Source of the DNA: CAIYPH01 sp043744375
Lineage (GTDB): Bacteria > Pseudomonadota > Alphaproteobacteria > Acetobacterales > Acetobacteraceae
Reading direction: 5' to 3'
Assembly: GCA_043744375.1 (NCBI GenBank)
Contig: JAYTUU010000070.1
Location: 1 to 7,016, forward strand
DNA: 7,016 bases
The translations under genes were made by a program, and so were the position numbers. Positions 1 through 5,610 of the stretch are shown here, piece after piece. Each line of letters starts with the position of its first letter. The stretch's first letter is position 1. The notes beneath the pieces were generated by a model. The model was not told the DNA's origin. It did no database searches and saw only the letters and a list, made by a program, of their open reading frames with translations.

Positions 1-99
1 AACCGCACCGGACAACTGTTCCGGAGCGGCGAGGTCCTTCAGCCCTCGTGCAATCGTACTGCGTGCCACCCCCGTCGCGAGGGACGTCGCCGTGATCCC
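1..99 (-). mobile_element. Internal fragment of an ISAzo13-like transposase (partial)
   Basis: Downstream of the cyclase part the frame reads GITATSLATGVARSTIARGL followed by KDLAAPEQLSGAV. This resembles the N-terminal helix-turn-helix-like block of ISAzo13-family transposases (consensus recalled as GGxSxVxxATGxxRSTIxxGLKEL). The transposase N-terminus and the IS end are absent at the junction, and the rest lies outside the window. The junction falls at a Gly-His-Gly stretch that both families share (GLGHIG in cyclases, GHGGI in the transposase). Short-homology recombination or deletion is therefore more likely than a clean IS insertion. Confidence 0.65.
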
Positions 100-282
100 A
101 TGGCCGAGGCCGTCGAACTGGGTGCCGACCTGGCCGATCTCGGTGGCGAGGAATTCGTCGTTGTAGACGAGGCGGTTGGCGCCGAAGGGGCCGCCGGTGG
201 GGGCGCCGGGAATGCGCAGGGCGATGGCACCGGCGGCGCCGACGGCGGCGGTGCGGAAGAAGCCGCGGCGGTCGCTGTCCAT
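1..282 (-). pseudogene. 5' part of a Tat-exported cyclase-family hydrolase, fused in frame to transposase sequence (truncated)
   Basis: The reading frame starts at ATG 282-280 and stays open for 94 codons to the window edge. Residues 4-10 are DRRGFFR, a twin-arginine motif, followed by an Ala/Gly-rich hydrophobic stretch, so Tat export is likely. Residues about 39-61 (LVYNDEFLATEIGQVGTQFD, then GLGH) match the N-terminal part of the cyclase family (kynurenine formamidase-like metal-dependent hydrolases), where the GTQFDGLGH segment carries metal-ligand residues. After His61 the sequence changes abruptly to GITATSLATGVARSTIARGL, which is transposase, so most of the catalytic domain is missing. 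No convincing Shine-Dalgarno precedes the ATG. It is divergent from the COG0523 GTPase, with 41 bp between starts; a metal hydrolase beside a metallochaperone is suggestive only. The family call is from motif recognition; loss of function is inferred. Confidence 0.75.
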
Positions 283-309
283 CGGTTTCGGGCGGGCGGG
301 GGAATGTTC

Positions 310-317
310 AAGGAGAG
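310..317 (+). promoter_or_regulatory. Ribosome binding site of the COG0523 GTPase gene
   Basis: AAGGAGAG lies 6 nt before ATG 324. This near-ideal Shine-Dalgarno fixes the start at 324 even though the reading frame from that ATG is later broken by a frameshift. The divergent start is so close that any promoter for this gene must overlap the start of the cyclase gene. Confidence 0.8.
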
Positions 318-323
318 TTCATC

Positions 324-1375
324 ATGAGCCTGTTCGACCGCGACCGTTCCGCCGAGCGCACCCCGGTGTCGCTGATCACGGCTTCCTCGGTTCGGGCAAG
401 ACGACGCTGCTGAACCGGCTGCTGCGGCATCCGGGGATGGCGGATAGCGCGGTGATCATCAACGAGTTCGGCGAGATCGGGCTGGATCATCTGCTGGTCG
501 CGGCGTTGGACGGCGAGATTGCGGTGATGGCCTATGGCTGCATCTGCTGCACCGTGCGCAGCGATCTGGAGGAGACGCTGCGGATGCTGCTGGCGCGGCG
601 GGACAGCGGGGAAATTCCGCATTTCTCGCGGGTGCTGATCGAGACGACGGGGCTGGCCGATCCGGCGCCGATCGTGCAGTTGCTGCTGAATAATCCGCTG
701 GTCAGCCATTTCGTCCGGCTCGACGCGGTGGTGACGACGGTGGACGCGGCCAATGCGATGACCCAGCTTGACGAGCACGCCGAGGCGGTCAAGCAGGTGG
801 CCATTGCCGACCGGCTGCTGGTGACCAAGGGCGATCTGGTGTCGGCGGCGGAGGTGGCGGGGTTGGAACGCCGGCTGCGGGGGCTCAATCCGGCGGCGCC
901 GATTGACGCAGTGGCGCAAGGGGCGGTCGATCCGGCGCGGCTGTTCGGGGCGGCGCTGTTCGATCCGGCGGCGAAGACGGCGGATGTGCGGCGGTGGCTG
1001 AACGAGGCGGCGTATGAGGAGCATCATCATGGGCATCATGATCACGATCATGACCATCATGCCCATTCGCATCACGACTCGCGGATCAACGCCTTCTGCA
1101 TGACCTTCGAGGCGCCGCTGGAGTGGATGGATGTGAACCGCTGGCTCGCGGCCTTGCGACAGGAGCGGGGTGCCGATCTGTTGCGGGTGAAGGGTATTCT
1201 GCATCTGGCGGACGAGGCGATGCCGGTGGTGATCCATGGCGTGCATCATATTTTCCATCCGCCGGTGATCCTGCCGGCCTGGCCGGATGCGGACCGGCGT
1301 TCGCGGATCGTGTTCATTACGCGCGATCTCGATCGGGCGACGCTGGAGGCGGCGTTTGCGCAGGTGGCGGCGTGA
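324..1375 (+). pseudogene. COG0523/CobW-family GTPase metallochaperone with a -1 frameshift in the Walker A region
   Basis: From ATG 324 the frame reads MSLFDRDRSAERTPVSLIT and then fails. A single base (probably C) is missing after position 379. Restoring it gives a 350-residue protein of normal family length. In corrected numbering it has Walker A GFLGSGKTT (20-28), NEFGEIG (47-53), the metal-binding CxCC motif GCICC (72-76), ETTGLADP (107-114), the guanine-specificity motif TKGD (168-171), a His/Asp-rich segment (232-252, about 12 His) and a CobW C-terminal domain ending at TGA 1373-1375. Such proteins use GTP hydrolysis to deliver Zn, Co or other metals to client enzymes; the His-rich insert suggests Zn or Ni/Co binding. 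Without the missing base, translation from 324 stops after about 30 codons at TGA 411-413, so the gene is inactive unless the deletion is a sequence error. Everything after the shift is intact, so the lesion is recent or artefactual. No Zur-like box was seen upstream. Confidence 0.88.
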
Positions 1376-1381
1376 GCGGCG

Positions 1382-2662
1382 TCAGGTGCCGACGCGGCGC
1401 ACCTTGCGGGGGGCGGCCATCCAGATGGCAATGGCGGAGACCAGGCTGAGGGCGGCGGCGAGCAGGAAGGCGGCGGTGTAGGTGCCGGTGAGGTCGTGCA
1501 GCAGGCCGGTGATCCAGGGGCCGGTGGCGCCGCCCATGATGGCGCCGACGGTGATGGTGCCGTAGATCGCGCCGAAATGCCGGCCTTCGTAGATCTCGGC
1601 GATGATCGGTCCCATCACCGAGGTCATGCCGTAGCCGAGCATGCCCTGGACCAGCACCATCAGCCAGAGCAGCACGGGGTGCGGGGCGGCGGCGAGGGCG
1701 ATCAGCAGGGCGTAGGTGAGGGTGAAGCCGAGGCAGCCGGCGATCCAGATCGGTTCGCGGCCGATGCGGTCGGACAGCGCGCCCATGGCGATCTGGCCGG
1801 GAATGCCGGCGAGGCTGACGACGCCGAGTGCCCAGGCGGCCGTGGTGGCGGAGAAGCCGATATCGACGAGGTAGCGGGTCTGGTGGACCTGGATGGAATA
1901 CCAGGTGAACAGGGCGCAGAAATTGCCGAGCGCGACCCACCAGAACGGCGCGGTGCGGAGGGCGCGGGGCAGCGTCCATTCGATGGCCGCCCAGGGGGCG
2001 TTGACGATGGTGACGCGGCGGCGGCTCAGCGCGATGGCGGCGGTGTCGCCGTCGGGGGTCAGGCCGAGGTCGATGGGATGGCGGCGGACGAGGAGGTTGA
2101 GCGGGATCAGGATGACGGCGACGAGGATGGCGAGGGTGGTGCAGGCGCTCCGCCAGCCGGTGGCGTCGATCAGGTGTTGGGCATAGGGCATGAGCAGGAT
2201 CGAGCCGGCGCCGGCGCCGGAATAGGCGATGGCGATGGCGAGGGCGCGGCGGCGGGCGAACCAGTTGGGCAGATAGAGCGCCTGGCCGGTGTAGCCGATG
2301 GCGACGGTGCCGCCACCGACGAGCACGCCGAGGGTGGCGTAGAGGTGCCAGGGGGCGGTGGCGAAAGTGGCGAGCCAGAGGCCGGCGGCCACCGCGGTGA
2401 CGCCGCCTTCGAGCATCCAGAGCGGGCCGTGGCGGTCGATCAGCCGGCCGAGGAGCGGGCCGAGGATGGCGGAGACGAGGAAGCCGAAGGAGAAGGCGCC
2501 GGCGGTGGCGCCACGGTCCCAGCCGAATTCGTCGAGGATGGGTGGGAAGAGGAGGGAGAAGGCGGTGCGCGCGTTGACGCCGACGGCCATCGTCACGAAA
2601 GCGACGCCGACGATGATCCAGCCGTAGAAGAAGGGCAGCGAACGGGCGAGACGTGCGATCAT
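1382..2662 (-). CDS. MFS transporter, monocarboxylate/oxalate-formate antiporter-like
   Basis: An intact 426-residue protein, normal for a 12-helix major facilitator. It begins MIARLARSLPFFYGWIIVGV with a short basic N-terminus before the first membrane helix (about 12-30). The canonical loop 2-3 motif is GPLLGRLIDRHG (68-79), and its counterpart in the second half is GALSDRIGRE (294-303). The central cytoplasmic loop is about 192-238. The FFYGW(I/V)(I/V) start and overall layout resemble the monocarboxylate / oxalate:formate antiporter branch, which moves organic acids across the inner membrane. The substrate cannot be read from sequence. ATG 2662 is the first usable start; upstream codons in this frame offer no ATG, GTG or TTG nearby, and no strong Shine-Dalgarno is seen. 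It lies 129 bp downstream of the selenoprotein gene on the same strand with a hairpin between, and its stop is 6 bp from the convergent GTPase stop, leaving no room for a dedicated terminator. Confidence 0.85.
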   Translation of the reverse strand: MIARLARSLPFFYGWIIVGVAFVTMAVGVNARTAFSLLFPPILDEFGWDRGATAGAFSFGFLVSAILGPLLGRLIDRHGPLWMLEGGVTAVAAGLWLATFATAPWHLYATLGVLVGGGTVAIGYTGQALYLPNWFARRRALAIAIAYSGAGAGSILLMPYAQHLIDATGWRSACTTLAILVAVILIPLNLLVRRHPIDLGLTPDGDTAAIALSRRRVTIVNAPWAAIEWTLPRALRTAPFWWVALGNFCALFTWYSIQVHQTRYLVDIGFSATTAAWALGVVSLAGIPGQIAMGALSDRIGREPIWIAGCLGFTLTYALLIALAAAPHPVLLWLMVLVQGMLGYGMTSVMGPIIAEIYEGRHFGAIYGTITVGAIMGGATGPWITGLLHDLTGTYTAAFLLAAALSLVSAIAIWMAAPRKVRRVGT

Positions 2663-2715
2663 GATGCGGCAGGGTCGTCGGCCGGCCGCGGTTTGGCAAC
2701 CCGTGGTGGCAAACT

Positions 2716-2735
2716 CCGGGGCATGGCTGCCCCGG
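2716..2735. repeat. Perfect 8-bp hairpin between the selW-like gene and the MFS gene
   Basis: CCGGGGCATGGCTGCCCCGG is an 8-bp perfect stem with a TGGC loop. It lies in the 129-bp gap between the stop of the selW-like gene (2792) and the start of the transporter (2662). On the minus strand it is followed by AGTTTGCC, not a real U-tract, so it is not a textbook intrinsic terminator. It could act as a weak terminator or attenuator, or stabilise the 3' end of the selW-like mRNA. Confidence 0.5.
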
Positions 2736-2791
2736 CGCTCGAAAAATCTCTCGCCGTCACGCGGCAGAGGCGCGTCGGTTTGGGCGGGACG

Positions 2792-3010
2792 TCAGGCGAT
2801 GGCGGCGGCCATTTCCTGCTCGGTGGGAAAGCGGCCCTCGCGCTTCTTGGAGAAGCGGAGGGTGCCGTCCACCGTGACCTCGAACACGCCGCCGGCGGAT
2901 CGGCGCAGAATGATCTGCGCGTCGGGGGCGTAAGCGAGGATGACGTCTCGCGCATGACTGGCGCGCAGTTCGTAGTTTCAGGAGCCGCAGTATTCGATCT
3001 CGATGTCCAT
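2792..3010 (-). CDS. selW: SelW/Rdx-family thioredoxin-fold selenoprotein with in-frame UGA (Sec11)
   Basis: From ATG 3010 the frame reads MDIEIEYCGS, UGA (2980-2978), NYELRA and continues to TGA 2794-2792, 72 residues with UGA read as selenocysteine. This is the SelT/SelW/SelH (Rdx) family: a beta-strand leads into the redox motif CxxU (Cys8-Gly-Ser-Sec11), and the C-terminal part GVFEVTVDGTLRFSKKREGR, FPT is the family hallmark (G-x-F-E-V ... SKK-x-GRFP). Length is typical of bacterial members. Codons after the UGA keep the strong GC3 bias of this genome, so the downstream part is under coding selection. The UGA sits exactly where other members have Sec or Cys. Family members are thiol/selenol redox proteins of the cytoplasm with poorly defined partners. 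It is divergent from manC and upstream of an MFS gene. The alternative is a Cys TGC/TGT to TGA nonsense mutation, a real concern given the damaged genes nearby. No sel genes are in the window. Confidence 0.8.
2949..2965 (-). promoter_or_regulatory. Candidate bacterial SECIS hairpin downstream of the Sec UGA
   Basis: In mRNA sense, CGCGC-CAGUCAU-GCGCG starts 13 nt after the UGA: five G-C/C-G pairs closing a 7-nt loop that contains GU. The loop G is the 20th nucleotide after the UGA, within the spacing expected for bacterial SECIS elements. An A-U pair can form inside the loop with one bulged C, leaving a GUCA tetraloop with G first, close to the bSECIS pattern. The fold was done by hand, and GC-rich coding DNA can form such stems by chance. 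Confidence 0.5.
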
Positions 3011-3016
3011 CGGGGG

Positions 3017-3022
3017 TCCTTT
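3017..3022 (-). promoter_or_regulatory. Ribosome binding site of the selW-like gene
   Basis: The minus strand reads AAAGGA, then CCCCCG, then ATG 3010, a Shine-Dalgarno at ideal spacing. It supports translation from this ATG and therefore the reading of the UGA ten codons later. Confidence 0.65.
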
Positions 3023-3096
3023 GTTGTGGCAAGGGGGATATGGGTGGGCGGGGTGGCAGGGGCAAGGCGGCTTTGCTGGACAGGCAAACGGGGGGG

Positions 3097-3106
3097 TTAT
3101 TATAGG
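3097..3106. promoter_or_regulatory. AT-rich divergent promoter core between the selW-like gene and manC
   Basis: TTATTATAGG is an isolated AT patch in GC-rich DNA, next to a run of seven G. On the minus strand it contains a perfect TATAAT (3104-3099), which would give the selW-like gene a leader of about 80 nt; its -35 region is poor. On the plus strand TATTAT (3098-3103) with TTGCTG (3073-3078, 19-bp spacer) could serve manC, leaving a leader of only about 10 nt. Assignment is by consensus only. Confidence 0.35.
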
Positions 3107-3119
3107 TGGGGCTCACCCG

Positions 3120-4562
3120 ATGCGAGAAATGGACATGAACTCGGCTGAACAGATCATTCCGGTCATCCTCTCGGGTGGGTCGGGGACGCGGTTGTGGCCG
3201 GTGTCGCGGGAGAGTTTTCCCAAGCAGTTCTGGCCACTGATCTCGGCGCAGTCGATGATCCAGGATACCGCGGCGCGGGCGTTGGGCGACGGGTTCGCGG
3301 CACCGGTGATCGTGTGCAACCAGGAGCATCGGTTTCTGGTCGCCGAGCAGATGCGGGCGATGGGGATCGCGGGGGCGCGGATCGTGCTGGAGCCGGTCGG
3401 GCGCAATTCGGCGCCGGCGATCCTGGCGGCGGCTTTGCTGGTGGCCGAGACGGCGCCCGATGCGGTGCTGTGGATGATGGCGGCGGATCACGCGATCACC
3501 GATCTGGCGGCGCTGCATGTGGCGCTCGGGATTGCGGCCGGGGCGGCGCGGGCCGGGCGGATCGTGACGTTCGGGATGAAGCCGACGGCGCCCGAGGTCG
3601 GGTATGGCTATATCGAAGTGGGCGCGGGGCTGGCGGGGCTGGCGGGGGCGCATGAAGTGGCGCGGTTCGTCGAGAAGCCGGATGCGGCGACGGCGGCGGG
3701 GCTGGTGTCGTCGGGGCGGCATTTGTGGAATTCGGGCATGTTCGTGTTCACCGCGGCGACGGTGATCGCGGAGATGGCGACGCATGCGCCCGACGTGCTG
3801 GCGGTGGTGCGGGCGGCGCTGGCGGCGAGCACGCATGATCTCGACTTCATCCGGCTGGACCCGGCGGCGTTTGCGGCCTGCCCGAATATCAGCCTCGATT
3901 ACGCGGTGGCCGAACGCACGGCGATGGCGGCGGTGGTGCCGGCGGATATTGGGTGGACGGATGTCGGCAGTTGGGGGGCGCTGTGGGAGTTGGGCGCCAA
4001 GGACGCGGCGGGGAATGTGGCGGTGGGGGACGTGCTGCTGGAGGGGGCGACGGATTGCTATGTGCGCTCGGACGGGATCGTGACGGCGGTGGTCGGGCTG
4101 TCCGACGTGGTGGTGGTGGTGACCGAGGATGCGGTGCTGGCGATGCATCGCGATCGGGCGCAGGACGTGAAGAAGGTGGTGGACCGGCTGAAGGCGGGCA
4201 AGCGGCATGAGGCGGTGGCGCATAACCGGGCGTATCGGCCGTGGGGGTTCTATGAGAGCCTGATCCAGGGCGAGCGGTTCCAGGTGAAGCGGATCGTGGT
4301 GATGCCCGGGCAGAAGTTGTCGTTGCAGAAGCATTTTCACCGCGCCGAGCACTGGGTGGTCGTCAACGGCAGCGCGCTGGTGACGCGCGATGCCGAGACG
4401 CTGCTGGTGCGGGAGAACGAGAGCATCTATCTGCCGCTCGGCTGCGTGCACCGGATGGAGAATCCGGGGAAGATTCCGCTCACGCTGATCGAGGTGCAGT
4501 CGGGCGCGTATCTTGGCGAGGACGATATCGTTCGGCTGGAGGATACGTATGGGCGGAGTTGA
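3120..4562 (+). CDS. manC: Bifunctional mannose-1-phosphate guanylyltransferase / mannose-6-phosphate isomerase (type II)
   Basis: An intact 480-residue enzyme, normal for the ManC/AlgA/XanB/CpsB type. The N-terminal nucleotidyltransferase domain has the pyrophosphorylase signature GGSGTRLWPVSR (19-30) with SFPKQF (32-37), then EPVGRNSAPA (91-100), AADH (121-124), GYGYI (161-165), FVEKPD (183-188), WNSGMF (203-208) and WTDVGSW (279-286). The C-terminal cupin isomerase domain has RPWG (373-376) and the metal-binding stretch from QKLSLQ (398) to HFHRAEHW (405-412), with H405, H407 and E410 as likely ligands, plus H444. It makes mannose-6-phosphate from fructose-6-phosphate and GDP-mannose from mannose-1-phosphate, for exopolysaccharide or LPS sugars in the cytoplasm. 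ATG 3120 is preceded by AGGTGGGG at moderate spacing; ATG 3129 or 3135 are possible later starts and would not affect the signature. No other polysaccharide genes are in the window, so it stands alone here. Confidence 0.95.
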   Translation: MREMDMNSAEQIIPVILSGGSGTRLWPVSRESFPKQFWPLISAQSMIQDTAARALGDGFAAPVIVCNQEHRFLVAEQMRAMGIAGARIVLEPVGRNSAPAILAAALLVAETAPDAVLWMMAADHAITDLAALHVALGIAAGAARAGRIVTFGMKPTAPEVGYGYIEVGAGLAGLAGAHEVARFVEKPDAATAAGLVSSGRHLWNSGMFVFTAATVIAEMATHAPDVLAVVRAALAASTHDLDFIRLDPAAFAACPNISLDYAVAERTAMAAVVPADIGWTDVGSWGALWELGAKDAAGNVAVGDVLLEGATDCYVRSDGIVTAVVGLSDVVVVVTEDAVLAMHRDRAQDVKKVVDRLKAGKRHEAVAHNRAYRPWGFYESLIQGERFQVKRIVVMPGQKLSLQKHFHRAEHWVVVNGSALVTRDAETLLVRENESIYLPLGCVHRMENPGKIPLTLIEVQSGAYLGEDDIVRLEDTYGRS

Positions 4563-4568
4563 GGGCGC

Positions 4569-4720
4569 CTAGCGGAGGCGGCAGGCTTCGACCAGGGCGC
4601 GCTGTTGCTCCATTCCGTGCCCTCGGTGATCAGGCCGTTGCGGAAGCGGAAGGCGTGGATCCATTTGAGCGCGACCTCGATGCCGGTGGCGGCGCGCTTG
4701 AGGATGTCGGTGTTGGTTTC
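4569..4720 (-). pseudogene. 3' remnant resembling an NTF2/SnoaL-like protein, frameshifted
   Basis: The minus strand encodes TETNTDILKRAATGIEVALK, then WIHAFRFRNGLITEGTEW and SNSA, after which a one-base shift near 4597-4602 leads to ALVEACRLR and a TAG stop (4571-4569). The pattern of a hydrophobic strand, FRFRNGLI and TEW, then a short C-terminal helix, resembles the last strands of SnoaL/NTF2-like fold proteins. There is no start codon: upstream the frame enters an AT-rich tract and reaches TAA at 4759-4757. It converges with manC, whose stop is 6 bp from this stop. Codon bias in the remnant is genome-like, so it is probably an old 5'-deleted gene. The family call is tentative. Confidence 0.4.
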
Positions 4721-4763
4721 GGTTGTTTTTGGTGTTTTTGTTTTGATATCGTAATATTATAGT
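4717..4763. other. AT-rich tract upstream of the NTF2-like remnant
   Basis: This stretch has T-runs (GGTTGTTTTTGGTGTTTTTG), then GATATC and the 8-bp palindrome TAATATTA (4752-4759), in otherwise very GC-rich DNA. On the minus strand TATAAT occurs at 4761-4756, without a recognisable -35. It may be a leftover promoter or the scar of a deletion that removed the 5' part of the neighbouring gene. On the plus strand the T-runs are not preceded by a clear stem. Confidence 0.35.
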
Positions 4764-4782
4764 CATGGTTTCGCGGCGACGG

Positions 4783-5397
4783 TCAGGCGGATCGTTTTCG
4801 TGGGGGGAAGATCGGGAAGGGGGCGAGCGGGGGAAGGCCGAAGAGGCCGAGGCGTTGGCGCTCGGGGGGGCGCGGTGGCGGCCGGGGTGTTGGAGGGCGT
4901 GCCCGCGTTGGCCGCGGTGGCGGCGGCGGGCGTTGCAGGGCGGCGGGTGGGGTGAGCCAGAGGAGGCGGCAGAGCGGGCGCAGGGTGCGGCCGACGCGGG
5001 CGGCCATCTCGGGCGAGGCGGCGAGGAGGGCGGCGACTTCCGGGCTTTCCAGGAGGGCTTCGAGTTGGCTGCGATAGGCGGCGGCTTCGTAGCCGAGGAT
5101 GCGGAGCAGCCAGGCGTTAGCCCGCGGAAGTTCGGGCGCGCGGGGGCGTGGCCTGGGAATTGGGGCGCGCGCGCAAGGCGGGCGGACGCGATGCGGCCGG
5201 GCGCGCAGTGGGAGGCCGGCGGCGAGGCGGGCCATCAGGCGGGTGATGCGGCGGCCGATGCGGGTCACGCGGGTCCAGAGGGGGACGGTGTGATCGCCGA
5301 TGATACGGAAGCGGGCGGCGATGAGGATGGCGAGGGCGCCGAGAATCTGGTCGAGCCGGCGGGCGAATTCGGTGGCCGGGTGCTGGGGTGCCGTTAG
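4783..5397 (-). CDS. Hypothetical Pro/Arg-rich protein; start codon uncertain
   Basis: The frame ends at TGA 4785-4783. The first legal start in frame is GTG 5268 (161 residues), but strongly GC3-biased coding sequence continues upstream to about 5397: LTAPQHPATEFARRLDQILG, ALAILIAARFRIIG, PLWTRVTRIGRR. The codon at 5397-5395 is CTA where an ATG would fit well (xTAPQHP), so the start may have been lost; ATT 5403 is a rare-start alternative. The full form is about 204 residues: an amphipathic Arg-rich N-terminal helix region, a helical core (SQLEALLESPEVAALLAASP, EMAARVGRTLRPLCRLLWL, about 110-148), a Pro-rich stretch (about 151-182) and a basic end PPRKRSA. It resembles from memory a family of hypothetical proteins common in Acetobacteraceae; no function is known to me. 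No signal peptide or enzyme motif is visible. Confidence 0.6.
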   Translation of the reverse strand, partial: LTAPQHPATEFARRLDQILGALAILIAARFRIIGDHTVPLWTRVTRIGRRITRLMARLAAGLPLRARPHRVRPPCARAPIPRPRPRAPELPRANAWLLRILGYEAAAYRSQLEALLESPEVAALLAASPEMAARVGRTLRPLCRLLWLTPPAALQRPPPPPRPTRARPPTPRPPPRPPERQRLGLFGLPPLAPFPIFPPRKRSA

Positions 5398-5419
5398 GTT
5401 AATTGTTGTTATTATTAAC
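5398..5419. promoter_or_regulatory. AT-rich inverted repeat upstream of the hypothetical gene
   Basis: GTTAAT and ATTAAC (6-bp perfect inverted repeat, 10-bp spacer) form a 22-bp AT island just upstream of the coding region that ends at 4783. The minus strand contains TAATAATAA, usable as a -10 region. It could be a promoter with an operator-like palindrome; no regulator is identified. Confidence 0.3.
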
Positions 5420-5495
5420 TCTTATGGGCGGACCGGCGCAAGGGGAATCTTTGGGGTGGGCCAAGGCGCAGGATGGGAGGCTCCGCCGTGCGGCC

Positions 5496-5543
5496 CGCCA
5501 GAGCGGGACCGGCTCTGACAGGTGTGCCGATCCCGCTCTGGCG
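5496..5543. repeat. Long hairpin with 13-bp perfect arms (intergenic palindromic repeat)
   Basis: CGCCAGAGCGGGA (5496-5508) and TCCCGCTCTGGCG (5531-5543) are exact reverse complements. Inside them, after one C/A mismatch, CGGC (5510-5513) pairs with GCCG (5526-5529), leaving a loop of about 12 nt. On the plus strand the stem is followed by CCTTGTTTTAT, like an intrinsic terminator, but no plus-strand gene lies upstream. The neighbouring gene that ends here (VOC protein) is on the minus strand, where no U-tract follows. An interspersed palindromic element is the better reading. Confidence 0.65.
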
Positions 5544-5555
5544 CCTTGTTTTATC

Positions 5556-5599
5556 GCGTGATTCGCGCCGCCGTGTGAGCCCAACTTTGGCGATCACGC
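5556..5599. repeat. Second inverted repeat adjoining the hairpin
   Basis: GCGTGAT (5556-5562) and ATCACGC (5593-5599) are reverse complements 30 bp apart, between the long hairpin and the stop of the VOC gene. The right arm lies in GATCACGCTCTGG (5592-5604), which repeats GATCCCGCTCTGG (5529-5541) with one change, so the two hairpins appear to be parts of one composite element. Confidence 0.45.
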
Positions 5600-5610
5600 T
5601 CTGGGATGGC

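Noticed and set aside
1317..2699. 460-residue minus-strand open frame overlapping the MFS gene
   Set aside because: Arg/Pro/His-rich out-of-frame shadow; the MFS frame has clear membrane helices and motifs.
1496..3148. 550-residue plus-strand open frame
   Set aside because: Composition is Gly/Ala/Asp/Glu-rich low complexity with no domain. It is the antisense shadow of the MFS and selW-like genes in GC-rich DNA.
2757..4451. 564-residue minus-strand open frame
   Set aside because: Arg/His/Pro-rich product antisense to manC, which is clearly the real gene by motifs.
4566..4580. Terminator hairpin after manC (CGCCT-AGCGG-AGGCG)
   Set aside because: Only a 5-bp stem with no following T-run; easily expected by chance at this GC content.
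4765..5397. 210-residue plus-strand open frame opposite the hypothetical gene
   Set aside because: Gly/Ala/Glu-rich with no recognisable domain; third-position bias favours the minus-strand frame.
5531..5554. Intrinsic terminator on the plus strand
   Set aside because: A stem followed by TTGTTTTAT fits in form, but no plus-strand gene ends here; the repeated 13-mer points to a dispersed repeat.
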